This document shows positions 36,958 to 44,474 of a stretch of 63,820 nucleotides of DNA, piece after piece. Origin of the DNA: an uncultured Blautia sp. (GTDB lineage: Bacteria > Bacillota > Clostridia > Lachnospirales > Lachnospiraceae); the NCBI GenBank assembly GCA_900540785.1, contig UQHF01000023.1:1-63820 (forward strand). The letters run 5' to 3'. The notes under the pieces are model-generated. The model was not told the DNA's origin and ran no database searches. It worked only from the letters and a program-made list of their open reading frames with translations. Within the stretch, counting starts at the first letter, position 1. Every line of letters starts with the position of its first letter. The translations under genes were made by a program, and so were the position numbers.

Positions 36958-37290
36958 TTATTTTCGACAAATGGTATTTGACGCAATCTCTATCGCCGCA
37001 ACATCGGTAATAATGATTATAATCATAACAACAGTGAAATTGGAGGGCAACACTTCCTCAAACAATTCTGCGATCAGGAGGAGAAATGTAATGATTGCCA
37101 TTCCGATTCCCATTACCCGGCACAGCTTTTTTTCATTGTATTTTGCTTTTTTTTCTTTGGATGCAGTATTATATCCTGCAATCAGCCAGCTTCCATGACC
37201 GGAAAGTAAGGTTATGGACATGGCTACAAGAATTAAAAATATAACCCAGAATATCCAGTCAGGTCCATGCGATACGTCAGACAGTTTCAT
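36958..37290 (-). CDS. DUF3784 family membrane protein
   Basis: 110 aa with three transmembrane segments (about 15-35, 65-84, 88-105). The motif SWLIAGYNTASKEKKAKYN is the DUF3784 signature. Start chosen at the ATG 37290 with AGGTG RBS; the longer frame has no homology-like content. Function unknown. It sits 17 bp upstream of the GNAT gene and is probably cotranscribed with it. Confidence 0.75.
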   Translation of the reverse strand: MKLSDVSHGPDWIFWVIFLILVAMSITLLSGHGSWLIAGYNTASKEKKAKYNEKKLCRVMGIGMAIITFLLLIAELFEEVLPSNFTVVMIIIIITDVAAIEIASNTICRK

Positions 37291-37520
37291 GACAGCACCT
37301 CTTATAATGGGAATTATATCCCCGGAAAATAAAGAATTGTCGTTTCTAACAGTATAACATTTGCAGTATGTTCTGTCACTGGAAAATTCATTTGACAGGA
37401 GAAGACGGGAAGTTGATTTTGCAGAAAAAAGTGACTGTAAGACAGGCGTATGGTATAATGGGGAAAAGTAATGAAGGGGTAGATCCATATAGCTGCATCT
37501 GATGAAGATAAAGTTTTACT

Positions 37521-37724
37521 TGAATTTTGTTTTTTAGGCGTGAAAAGGCGATTTATAAAAAATTTTAAAGAAGGATTTTGTTTTTTGGGCAGGAAAAGAC
37601 GATTTATAAAAAATTTTAAAGAAGGATTTTGTTTTTGGGGCAGGGAAAGACGATTTATAAAAAATTTTAAAGAAGAATTTTGTTTTTTGAGCGGAAAAAG
37701 ATGATTTATAAAAAATTTTAATGT
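37521..37724. repeat. four tandem 51-bp repeats
   Basis: Units start at 37521, 37572, 37623 and 37674, each 51 bp (17 codons) and differing at a few positions. Every unit contains the core GATTTATAAAAAATTTTAA. The array is open in one plus-strand frame (EFCFLGVKRRFIKNFKE-like units) until a TGA in the fourth unit, and also open on the minus strand. It directly abuts a gene remnant downstream. Confidence 0.9.
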
Positions 37725-37917
37725 AGATAATTTGGATATTACACCTATGGAACAGGTTGCTCTTGAACAGACGCATTATAGCAAAATAGAGCTTTCTGAT
37801 GCGATTTATGTTGTGGATATTCAAGGATACATTGGAAATCAGGTGTCTAAGGAAATCGCGTTTGCAAAAAGCAAAGGGAAGGAAGTTATTTTTCATTCGG
37901 CATACATAGGAAATTAA
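37725..37917 (+). pseudogene. C-terminal remnant of a nucleoside deoxyribosyltransferase-like/DUF4406-type protein
   Basis: About 63 codons ending at 37917 encode NVDNLDITPMEQVALEQTHY, then a segment with SDAIYVVDIQGYIGNQVSKEI and AFAKSKGKEVIF. The pattern (S/T)DxxxVxxxxGYIGxxxxxEIxxAKxxGKxV is the C-terminal half of short nucleoside-2-deoxyribosyltransferase-like proteins. The N-terminal half is missing; in its place stand four 51-bp repeats with a frame break. A TATAAT at 37454-37459 may be the old promoter. Probably non-functional. Confidence 0.65.
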
Positions 37918-37940
37918 ATTCAGGATAGTTGGAGGAAAAC

Positions 37941-38381
37941 ATGATTATTACAGTGGACAGAATGAACTTATTACAAGCTGCAATGATACATTCAATCTCA
38001 TGGAAAGAGTCACATCGTTCTTTCTGCACGCCAGATTTTGTCGAGATACACACACCTGAAAGACAGCAGGAATATATGCGAAATAAGGTGAACTGCGGAA
38101 GCGAGTTTTATATGTTGGTTGAAGATGTGCCAGTTGGCGTTGTTTCAGTCAAAGAATGCCTAATTGAAGATCTTTATATTTTACCGGATAAACAGAAAAT
38201 GGGTTATGGTACAAAGTTACTGCAATTTGCTATTGAGAAATGTACTGGTATCCCCACTCTATGGATACTCGAAAACAATACCAATGCAAAACGGTTGTAT
38301 CACAAGATGGGATTTCAAAAAACAGGTAGAATTCACGCAATCACAAAGGAGTTTGATGAGATTGAACTTTCATTAGTATAA
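37941..38381 (+). CDS. GNAT-family N-acetyltransferase
   Basis: 146 aa. Motif A is KMGYGTKLLQFAIEKC following LIEDLYILPDKQ, and motif B NTNAKRLYHKMGFQKTG is typical of GNATs. ATG 37941 has a GGAGG RBS at 37931-37935. It lies just after the remnant at 37917 in an accessory stretch rich in acetyltransferases. Substrate unknown. Confidence 0.85.
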   Translation: MIITVDRMNLLQAAMIHSISWKESHRSFCTPDFVEIHTPERQQEYMRNKVNCGSEFYMLVEDVPVGVVSVKECLIEDLYILPDKQKMGYGTKLLQFAIEKCTGIPTLWILENNTNAKRLYHKMGFQKTGRIHAITKEFDEIELSLV

Positions 38382-38522
38382 CTTCCAGCTTTTTGAGTAC
38401 ACCATTTTTTTGACCTATCTGAATTTTCGCTTAAGAAGTATTCCTTGCTCGTAAGAGCTCGGTAAATGCTAAGTTACGAGGTTAAAAGTGAATCATGCCA
38501 TATGGCTTGATTATAAATACAA

Positions 38523-38632
38523 AGATAAAAACGCAATGTATATTGAAAAATATACTAGAGCTGGTAGGTAGCCCAGCCGTCCTATTGTTAAATAGGGTAA
38601 GTAACCTGCCCCTCCGGGTTGTCCGTTCTTTG
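38523..38632 (+). promoter_or_regulatory. yjdF-motif riboswitch (azaaromatic-sensing class)
   Basis: The 278-bp leader before yjdF contains the features I associate with the yjdF RNA: AAAAACGCAATG at the 5' side (38527-38538), a GTATAT/ATATAC hairpin, the CTGGTAGGTAGCCCAG segment (38561-38576), a CCTATT/AATAGG hairpin (38581-38596) and a 3' CCTCCGGGTTGTCCG. The AGGAGG of yjdF lies 16 nt beyond. Boundaries are approximate. No terminator is seen between aptamer and gene, so translational control is likelier. 38382-38522 holds only a CTCGTAA/TTACGAG inverted repeat. Confidence 0.82.
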
Positions 38633-38659
38633 TTCATCAATTATCTAGGAGGGAAAATT

Positions 38660-39076
38660 ATGGACAAAGTAAGTGAAAAACTAACAGTATTTTTTGAAGA
38701 ACCATTCTGGGTAGGCGTATTTGAGCATATCGAAGATGGTAAATTATCTGTGGCTAAAGTAACTTTTGGCTCAGAACCAAAAGATTATGAGGTACAGGCG
38801 TATATTCAAAAATACTATTTCAGTTTGAAATTCAGTCCGGCTGTCGATACTGCTGTAAAAGAAGCAAGAAGAAATCCAAAAAGAATGCAGCGGGAAGTGA
38901 AAAAACAGACACAGGAAATGGGGATTGGAACGAAAGCGCAGCAGGCATTAAAATTGCAGCAGAAACAGAACAAGCAGGAGTGTAAAGTGAAAGTTCGGGA
39001 AAGAAAAGCGGCTGAGAAATTGCGAATGTTTAATCTGAAACAGCAAAAGAAAAGAGAAAAGCATAAGGGGCATTAG
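38660..39076 (+). CDS. yjdF: YjdF family protein (DUF2992)
   Basis: 138 aa. The start KLTVFFEEPFWVGVFEH, KVTFGSEPKDYEV and the long basic, Gln/Lys-rich coiled-coil tail (about 75-138, RKAAEKLRMFNLKQQKKREKHK in parts) are diagnostic of YjdF. The family's function is unknown; it is typically regulated by the riboswitch found upstream, which responds to azaaromatic compounds, so a role in detoxification is a hypothesis. RBS AGGAGGG. Confidence 0.92.
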   Translation: MDKVSEKLTVFFEEPFWVGVFEHIEDGKLSVAKVTFGSEPKDYEVQAYIQKYYFSLKFSPAVDTAVKEARRNPKRMQREVKKQTQEMGIGTKAQQALKLQQKQNKQECKVKVRERKAAEKLRMFNLKQQKKREKHKGH

Positions 39077-39122
39077 TCCCCAGGTTTTACCTTTTCAAAA
39101 CCAAAGTGATGAAGGTGATAAA

Positions 39123-39628
39123 ATGGAATTTACATTAGCTGTTATGCAGGATTTGGAACAGTTAAAAAGCATATATAAAGAGATTATCAAAAACATGAAT
39201 GAAAATGGCATTCAGATCTGGGACGATTTTTATCCCTGTGAGTTTTTGGAGGACGATATAAAAAATAAGCGGCTTTACCTGCTGAAAAAGAATGGTGAAA
39301 TCATATCTGCGTTTGCTTTATCTGATACAAATCCGGGAGAAAATGCAGTTGCGTGGAAGGACAAATACGCAAAAGCTATGTATATTGACCGCTTGGGCGT
39401 AAATATTAAGTATGCGAAAAAGGGAACAGGAAGTCTGATGCTTGCTAAGGCAAGAGAAATAGCAAGAACATAATGCGCTGAATATTTAAGACTGTTTGTA
39501 GTGGATATAAATACGCCTGCTATTCGCCTTTATGAAAAAATAACTTTTTAAAGGCGAAGGGAATTTACAAGGAAGTATTTGATGATGGATTTGTATTGCA
39601 TGAATTGGGATATGAAATAAAAGTGTAA
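39123..39628 (+). pseudogene. GNAT acetyltransferase broken by frameshifts
   Basis: The first 116 codons (to the stop at 39471-39473) encode a GNAT N-terminus with IYKEIIKNMNENGIQIWDD and MYIDRLGVNIKYAKKGTGSLML. The rest of the domain continues in other frames: LRLFVVDINTPAIRLYEK around 39491-39540, then GIYKEVFDDGFVLHELGYEIKV ending at 39626-39628. At least two frameshifts plus an in-frame stop separate the parts. The RBS GAAGGTGAT is intact. A further scrap KALAELEEKFYDM (about 39640-39685) follows. Confidence 0.85.
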
Positions 39629-39715
39629 GCAGGAGTGGAAAAGCGCTTGCAGAACTGGAAGAGAAGTTTTATGATATGTGAAATAATTATATTTTCAGAT
39701 AGAGAAAAGGGGATA

Positions 39716-40270
39716 ATGCTTATGATACTGAAACCAATACAAAGAAAAGATAAACAAAACCGCACAGTCACTTTGCGAAGCGCAGATGTTTCAGACGCAG
39801 AAGCGCTGCTTCGCTATTTAAAAGTAACATCAGGTGAGACTCCGTTTCTTATCCGGGAGCCAGACGAAATTAAACTGACTCTGGAGCAGGAAGAGGCATT
39901 TATCAGAAGCAAAATGGAAGAACCGGGAGAACTTCTTCTGATTGGAGAAATAGACGGAAAACAGGTGGGAAACTGTTCTGTTATGAGCATGGGAAGCTTT
40001 AAAAGATATGCCCACAGATGTGAAATTGCCGTAGCATTGTATCAGGAATACTGCGGTGCAGGAATCGGAAAAATGATGATGGAGACAGCACTTCAGGAAG
40101 CAAAGAAAATGGGATATGAGCAGGCAGAACTGGAAGTTGTATCAGATAATGCAAATGCCATTGCTCTGTATGAAAAAATGGGATTTAAGAAATACGGAAC
40201 GTTCCCCAACAGTGTGAAATATTCTGATGGAAGATATGCAGATGCGGCGTTTATGATGAAAATTTTGTAG
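39716..40270 (+). CDS. GNAT-family N-acetyltransferase (RimI-like)
   Basis: 184 aa. The core GNAT signature CEIAVALYQEYCGAGIGKMMMETALQEAKK is spread over about residues 98-128, followed by ELEVVSDNANAIALYEKMGFKKYG. Two ATGs are possible, 39716 (AAAAGGGG RBS) and 39722. Such proteins acetylate small amines or protein N-termini; no specific substrate can be named. Confidence 0.87.
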   Translation: MLMILKPIQRKDKQNRTVTLRSADVSDAEALLRYLKVTSGETPFLIREPDEIKLTLEQEEAFIRSKMEEPGELLLIGEIDGKQVGNCSVMSMGSFKRYAHRCEIAVALYQEYCGAGIGKMMMETALQEAKKMGYEQAELEVVSDNANAIALYEKMGFKKYGTFPNSVKYSDGRYADAAFMMKIL

Positions 40271-40319
40271 GAGAGACGTTAATTTTTTCGATTATACATT
40301 TGGAAAGGAGCAGATACAA

Positions 40320-40876
40320 ATGGGGTCATTATTCAGTTCAACATTAAATACACGTGCACTTCCTGGAGATGGTATGCGATATATAAGAAGTGATGCTCCG
40401 CTTAATTTAACAAGGGAAGAAATTCAGTGGCTGCTGGATAATAACATAACTACTCTTGTAGATTTGCGTTCTGAACAGGAATTAGAGCGTAAACCATGTC
40501 CGTTGCAGAAAATGGAAGAATTTACTTATTACCATCTGCCGGTAACAGGTGGAGAAAAGATTCCGAAATCCCGGGAACAGCTTTATGAAAGTTATCAGGG
40601 TATGATAGATGAGCAAATGGAAATTATCCTGGATAGCATATTGAATGCGGTATCAAATGTGATGTATTTTTGTACGGCAGGAAAAGACAGAACAGGGGTT
40701 GTATCTGCATTGCTTTTAAAACGTCTGGGAGTTCCGGAAAATATTATTTTGGAAGATTATATGGAATCGAAAGAGAATCTGATAGATATGCTTACTGTGT
40801 ATGCGGAAAAAATCCAGAAGCGGATATTGACATTATGATTCCAAAAGCGGAAAATATAAGAAAGATATTAAAATAG
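40320..40876 (+). pseudogene. protein tyrosine/serine phosphatase with a frameshifted C-terminus
   Basis: The frame from ATG 40320 to 40838 (172 aa) carries LVDLRSEQELER and the CX5R P-loop FCTAGKDRTG (about residue 117), so the catalytic core is present. After TVYAEK the frame goes to IQKRILTL-stop, while the next frame reads NPEADIDIMIPKAENIRKILK to 40876, the expected tail. Adding one A to the A-run near 40806-40812 restores a continuous reading of about 185 aa. Either a real shift that trims the end or a sequencing error. RBS AAAGGAG. Confidence 0.75.
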
Positions 40877-40916
40877 ACTGAATCAAATCAACACAACAGA
40901 AAACAGGAGTTTCTTT

Positions 40917-42587
40917 ATGAAAATTTTACTTGCAGCGTGTAATGCAAAATACATTCACTCAAATCTTGCTGTGTACAATCTCAGGGCGTACGCAGAAGAA
41001 TACAGAGAAAATATAATTCTGAAAGAATATACCATAAATCAGCAAAAAGACGAGATTCTTCGGGATATTTATCTGGAAAAGCCGGATATTATATGCTTTT
41101 CCTGCTATATCTGGAACATTTCTTTTGTAAAAGAGATTGCGGAGGATCTGAAAAAAATCCTGCCGGATTCTGTATTCTGGGCAGGGGGACCGGAGGTTTC
41201 CTTTGATGCGGAAGATTTTTTGAAAAAGAATCCGGGATTTTTCGGCGTTATGGTGGGCGAAGGAGAAGAGACTTTCCGGGAGCTGTGCAGATTTTACGTG
41301 GAAAACAAAGGAAGTCTGGAAGAAATTTCGGGCATTGCTTTTTATTCCGGGGAAAAAATCCGTCACAATGGCTGGCGGGAGATTATGGATTTAAGCAAAG
41401 TACCCTTTGCCTATGAAAATATGGAGGATTTCCGAAATAAAATCGTGTATTACGAAAGCAGCAGAGGCTGTCCATTTTCCTGCAGTTACTGTCTTTCTTC
41501 TGTGGATAAGAAGCTTCGCTTCCGAAATCTCGACCTTGTAAAAAAAGAGCTTCAGTTTTTTATTGACAGAAAAGTACCCCAGGTAAAATTTGTGGACAGG
41601 ACATTTAACTGTAAGCACAGCCATGCAATGGAAATCTGGAAATATATTCTGGAGCATGACAATGGCATGACAAATTTTCATTTTGAGATTTCAGCGGACC
41701 TTTTAAAAGAAGAGGAGCTGTCTCTTATGGAAAAGATGCGTCCCGGGCTGATTCAGCTGGAAATTGGAGTACAGTCTACGAACCAGGATACGATAAAGGC
41801 GATCAGAAGAACAATGGATTTTGAGAGACTTTCGGAAATTGTAAACAAAATACACAGTTTTGGAAATATCCATCAGCACCTTGACCTGATAGCAGGGCTG
41901 CCATATGAGAATTACGACAGTTTCCGAAATTCCTTTAATCAGGTATATGCCCTGAAACCGGAGCAGCTTCAGCTTGGGTTTTTGAAAGTTTTAAAAGGCT
42001 CTCTTATGAAGGAAATGGCAGAGGAGTACGGGATTGTCCACAAAGAGAAAGAGCCGTATGAGGTGCTTTCAACAAAATGGCTTTCCTATGGTGAGATTTT
42101 AAAGCTGAAAACAGTGGAAAGTATGGTGGAAGTGTATTATAATAGTGGACAGTTCCAAAATACACTGAATTATATAGAAAGCTTTTTTGAAGATGCTTTT
42201 TCTTTGTATGAGGAGCTTGGAAAATTTTATGAAGAAAAAGGGTATCACAGTATTTCTCATTCCAGAATGAAGAGATACGAAATTCTTCTGGAATTTCTGG
42301 AAGGGTATCAGGAAATTTTCCGGGAAAAAGTCGTGGATGCGATGCTTCTTGATTTATATCTCCGGGAAAATTTAAAGAGCCGTCCTTCCTTTGCGCCTTC
42401 TCAAAAATCATACGAAAAGATGGTGTGGGAATACAGAAGGGAGAAAAAGATTCCAAAGACGGCACATATTGAGGTGTTCCAGAATGGCGAGGTTGTGCTG
42501 TTTGATTATGAAAAGAGAAATCCTTTAACAAATAACGCAGAAACAAAGAGAATCAATGAAGAGGTGAAAGAATATGGGTATGTTTGA
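40917..42587 (+). CDS. B12-binding-domain radical SAM protein
   Basis: 556 aa. N-terminal cobalamin-binding-like Rossmann domain (about 1-125: KILLAACNAKYIHSNLAVYNL, FWAGGPEVSF), radical SAM core with C185, C189 and C192 in SRGCPFSCSYCLSS, and a C-terminal DUF4080-like helical region (about 390-556). Proteins of this group are widespread in Clostridia; their substrates are unknown. Whether cobalamin is bound is uncertain because the His of DxHxxG is not visible. Its 3' end overlaps the next small gene by 14 bp. Confidence 0.85.
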   Translation: MKILLAACNAKYIHSNLAVYNLRAYAEEYRENIILKEYTINQQKDEILRDIYLEKPDIICFSCYIWNISFVKEIAEDLKKILPDSVFWAGGPEVSFDAEDFLKKNPGFFGVMVGEGEETFRELCRFYVENKGSLEEISGIAFYSGEKIRHNGWREIMDLSKVPFAYENMEDFRNKIVYYESSRGCPFSCSYCLSSVDKKLRFRNLDLVKKELQFFIDRKVPQVKFVDRTFNCKHSHAMEIWKYILEHDNGMTNFHFEISADLLKEEELSLMEKMRPGLIQLEIGVQSTNQDTIKAIRRTMDFERLSEIVNKIHSFGNIHQHLDLIAGLPYENYDSFRNSFNQVYALKPEQLQLGFLKVLKGSLMKEMAEEYGIVHKEKEPYEVLSTKWLSYGEILKLKTVESMVEVYYNSGQFQNTLNYIESFFEDAFSLYEELGKFYEEKGYHSISHSRMKRYEILLEFLEGYQEIFREKVVDAMLLDLYLRENLKSRPSFAPSQKSYEKMVWEYRREKKIPKTAHIEVFQNGEVVLFDYEKRNPLTNNAETKRINEEVKEYGYV

Positions 42588-42678
42588 TCCGAAGAAAAGA
42601 AAAGTAGTTACTGCAGTGATTGCAGTGATCCTTGTACTGGCAATGGTTGTTCCAACTGTACTTTCTCTGATTTTGTAA
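42574..42678 (+). CDS. 34-residue single-pass membrane peptide
   Basis: A micro-gene too short for usual gene calling: MGMFDPKKRKVV followed by one hydrophobic helix (about residues 11-34, TAVIAVILVLAMVVPTVL). GAGGTGAAAG gives an RBS 7 bp before ATG 42574. It is wedged between the radical SAM gene (14-bp overlap) and the DUF436 gene (11 bp), so it is very likely translated within that operon. Basic N-terminus and single helix recall Prli42/DUF4044-type Firmicute micro-proteins, but I cannot claim homology. Function unknown. Confidence 0.65.
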   Translation: MGMFDPKKRKVVTAVIAVILVLAMVVPTVLSLIL

Positions 42679-42689
42679 GGCAGGAAGTT

Positions 42690-43310
42690 ATGAGACTTGG
42701 AAAAGCGGCAATGGAAGCTCTTCAGGCGGAAGTAACAGGAAGACTGCTTCCCGGCGATGAAATCGTGGTAGTGGGACCAGCAGGACTGAAGGGGACGTCA
42801 GTGATAGCAAAGGAAAAAGAACAGGAGCTCACAAAATATTTTTCAAAAGGCTTTCTGGCGGACGGAAAAAATCTTTATAAAGCCTGGCGGGCAGACATAA
42901 AAAAAGAGGGTATTTCTCCCTGGAATCTGGGACTGGAGCTTGGCGCGCACAGCCTCTATGAAATAGGAGAGGGCGGTTTTTTTGCGGCGCTCTGGAAAAT
43001 GGCGGAGGCTTCTGAGGTGGGGCTTTCTGTGGATTTACGAAAAGTTCCCATGCGTCAGGAAACAATAGAGATTTCCGAGATTTTTTCTGTAAATCCCTAT
43101 CGTTTGTATGGAAAGGGATCAATTTTAATCGGAACTCCATCAGGGGAAGAACTTGTTTTTAAGCTGGAAAAACTGGGCTTTATGGCAGCAGTTATCGGAC
43201 AGGCAGAAAAAGGAATTGCAAGAAAGCTGTACAGCGGAGAAAATTTCCGTTATCTGGAGCGTCCGTCAAAGGACGAATTAAAAGGAGTAGTAATTACATG
43301 GCAAGATTAA
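42690..43310 (+). CDS. DUF436 / TIGR01440 family protein
   Basis: 206 aa. VVGPAGLKGTSVIAKEK and PWNLGLELGAHSLYEIGEGGFFAALWKMAE (in parts) are hallmarks of TIGR01440; a Gly-rich mid-region suggests a nucleotide or phosphate site. Homologues are only known as conserved hypotheticals. Its last 13 bp overlap the start of trmL, suggesting coupled translation. Confidence 0.78.
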   Translation: MRLGKAAMEALQAEVTGRLLPGDEIVVVGPAGLKGTSVIAKEKEQELTKYFSKGFLADGKNLYKAWRADIKKEGISPWNLGLELGAHSLYEIGEGGFFAALWKMAEASEVGLSVDLRKVPMRQETIEISEIFSVNPYRLYGKGSILIGTPSGEELVFKLEKLGFMAAVIGQAEKGIARKLYSGENFRYLERPSKDELKGVVITWQD

Positions 43311-43798
43311 ATATTGTGCTTCATGAGCCGGAAATTCCGGCAAATACAGGAAATATCGGGAGAACCTGCGTGGCAACAGGGACGAGACTTCATCTGATCG
43401 AACCACTTGGCTTCAGTTTAAGTGAAAAAGCGATCAAACGGGCAGGAATGGATTACTGGAAAGATTTAGATGTGACTACATATGTAGATTATGAGGATTT
43501 TCTGGCAAGAAATCCGGGAGCGAAAATTTATTATGCAACAACAAAAGCTCCAAATGTATATACAGAAGTTTCTTATGAAGAGGACTGCTATATTATGTTT
43601 GGAAAGGAGAGCGCCGGGATTCCGGAAGATATTCTCGTAAAGAATCAGGAAACCTGTGTGAGGATTCCCATGATTGGAGAGATACGTTCTCTTAATTTAA
43701 GTAATTCAGTAGCGATTGTGCTTTACGAAGCCCTTCGGCAGAACCATTTTGATCATATGAATCTGGAAGGACATCTTCGAAATTTTGACTGGAAGTAG
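43298..43798 (+). CDS. trmL: tRNA (cytidine/uridine-34-2'-O)-methyltransferase
   Basis: 166 aa SPOUT methyltransferase. N-terminal LHEPEIPANTGNIGRTC, FGKESAGIPEDIL and the knot-closing MIGEIRSLNLSNSVAIVLYEALRQ are typical of TrmL, which 2'-O-methylates the wobble base of tRNA-Leu isoacceptors. It overlaps the DUF436 gene and ends inside a terminator stem. Confidence 0.93.
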   Translation: MARLNIVLHEPEIPANTGNIGRTCVATGTRLHLIEPLGFSLSEKAIKRAGMDYWKDLDVTTYVDYEDFLARNPGAKIYYATTKAPNVYTEVSYEEDCYIMFGKESAGIPEDILVKNQETCVRIPMIGEIRSLNLSNSVAIVLYEALRQNHFDHMNLEGHLRNFDWK

Positions 43799-43818
43799 GC
43801 AACTGCTTCCATTTTTTT
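43791..43818 (+). terminator. terminator of the trmL operon
   Basis: GGAAGTAG (43791-43798, which includes the trmL stop codon) pairs with CTGCTTCC (43803-43810), followed by ATTTTTTT. Confidence 0.82.
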
Positions 43819-43890
43819 CACAAGAATTAAGTAATTAAGAGAGTTCGAAGCAGGCTTATTTGACTTGCTTGATTTGCGGGGGAGGAAGAG

Positions 43891-44463
43891 ATGAATTTAA
43901 TTATTAATTTTTCGGCAAGAGAAAAAGGAAACTGTGGGGCGATTGCAGAGTTTATAAAAAAGAGTGAGGACATGGTTGTCCATTACAAAAATCTGAATAC
44001 ACACAGATGCAGTGACTGTGAATATGAGTGTATGCAGGGAAAATGTAAATACAGGGAAGATGATGTTTATGCATTATATGAAAGCTTTTTAAAATACGAC
44101 AGGATTGTTATGATCGTACCAATGTATAGTGGAAATCCCTCTTCTTTATACTTTAGTTTTAACGAACGGTGCCAGGATTTTTTTATGGAAAATCAGGAGA
44201 TTTATGATGATATACTGGGGAAGATTTTCCTGATCGGTGTTTACGGGAGCAGACTGGAAACTCCGGATTTTCTCCCGTGTCTGGAAAAATGGTTTATGGA
44301 TACTTCTTATAAAAATCACGTACTGGGAATTGAAAGACGTCCGTATAAACAGAAAATGAAAGACTGTATTCTTGATGTAGAAGAAGTGAGGGAGACAGTA
44401 GGAAGGTTTATGGAGAGGGTAGCGGGGAATATGGAAGTATGTACAGAGCAGTTTGAAAGTTAG
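43891..44463 (+). CDS. flavodoxin-like NAD(P)H oxidoreductase with a four-cysteine motif
   Basis: 190 aa. Flavodoxin/NADPH-dependent FMN reductase fold: IINFSAREKGNCGAIAEFI phosphate loop at the N-terminus and MIVPMYSGNPSSLYFSFNERC in the second flavin loop. Four cysteines C40-x2-C43-x3-C47-x4-C52 resemble, but do not exactly match, the CX2CX2CX4-7C of iron-sulfur flavoproteins. A cluster is therefore possible but not shown. RBS GGGGGAGG. It precedes the GGDEF/EAL gene by 11 bp. Confidence 0.75.
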   Translation: MNLIINFSAREKGNCGAIAEFIKKSEDMVVHYKNLNTHRCSDCEYECMQGKCKYREDDVYALYESFLKYDRIVMIVPMYSGNPSSLYFSFNERCQDFFMENQEIYDDILGKIFLIGVYGSRLETPDFLPCLEKWFMDTSYKNHVLGIERRPYKQKMKDCILDVEEVRETVGRFMERVAGNMEVCTEQFES

Positions 44464-44474
44464 CGATAAAAGGT

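Noticed and set aside
37521..37724. CRISPR array
   Set aside because: Units are contiguous tandem repeats without unique spacers, and no cas genes are in the window.
37534..37896. Minus-strand 120-codon frame across the 51-bp repeats
   Set aside because: It owes its openness to the A/T repeats, has no RBS, and runs antisense to a recognisable gene remnant.
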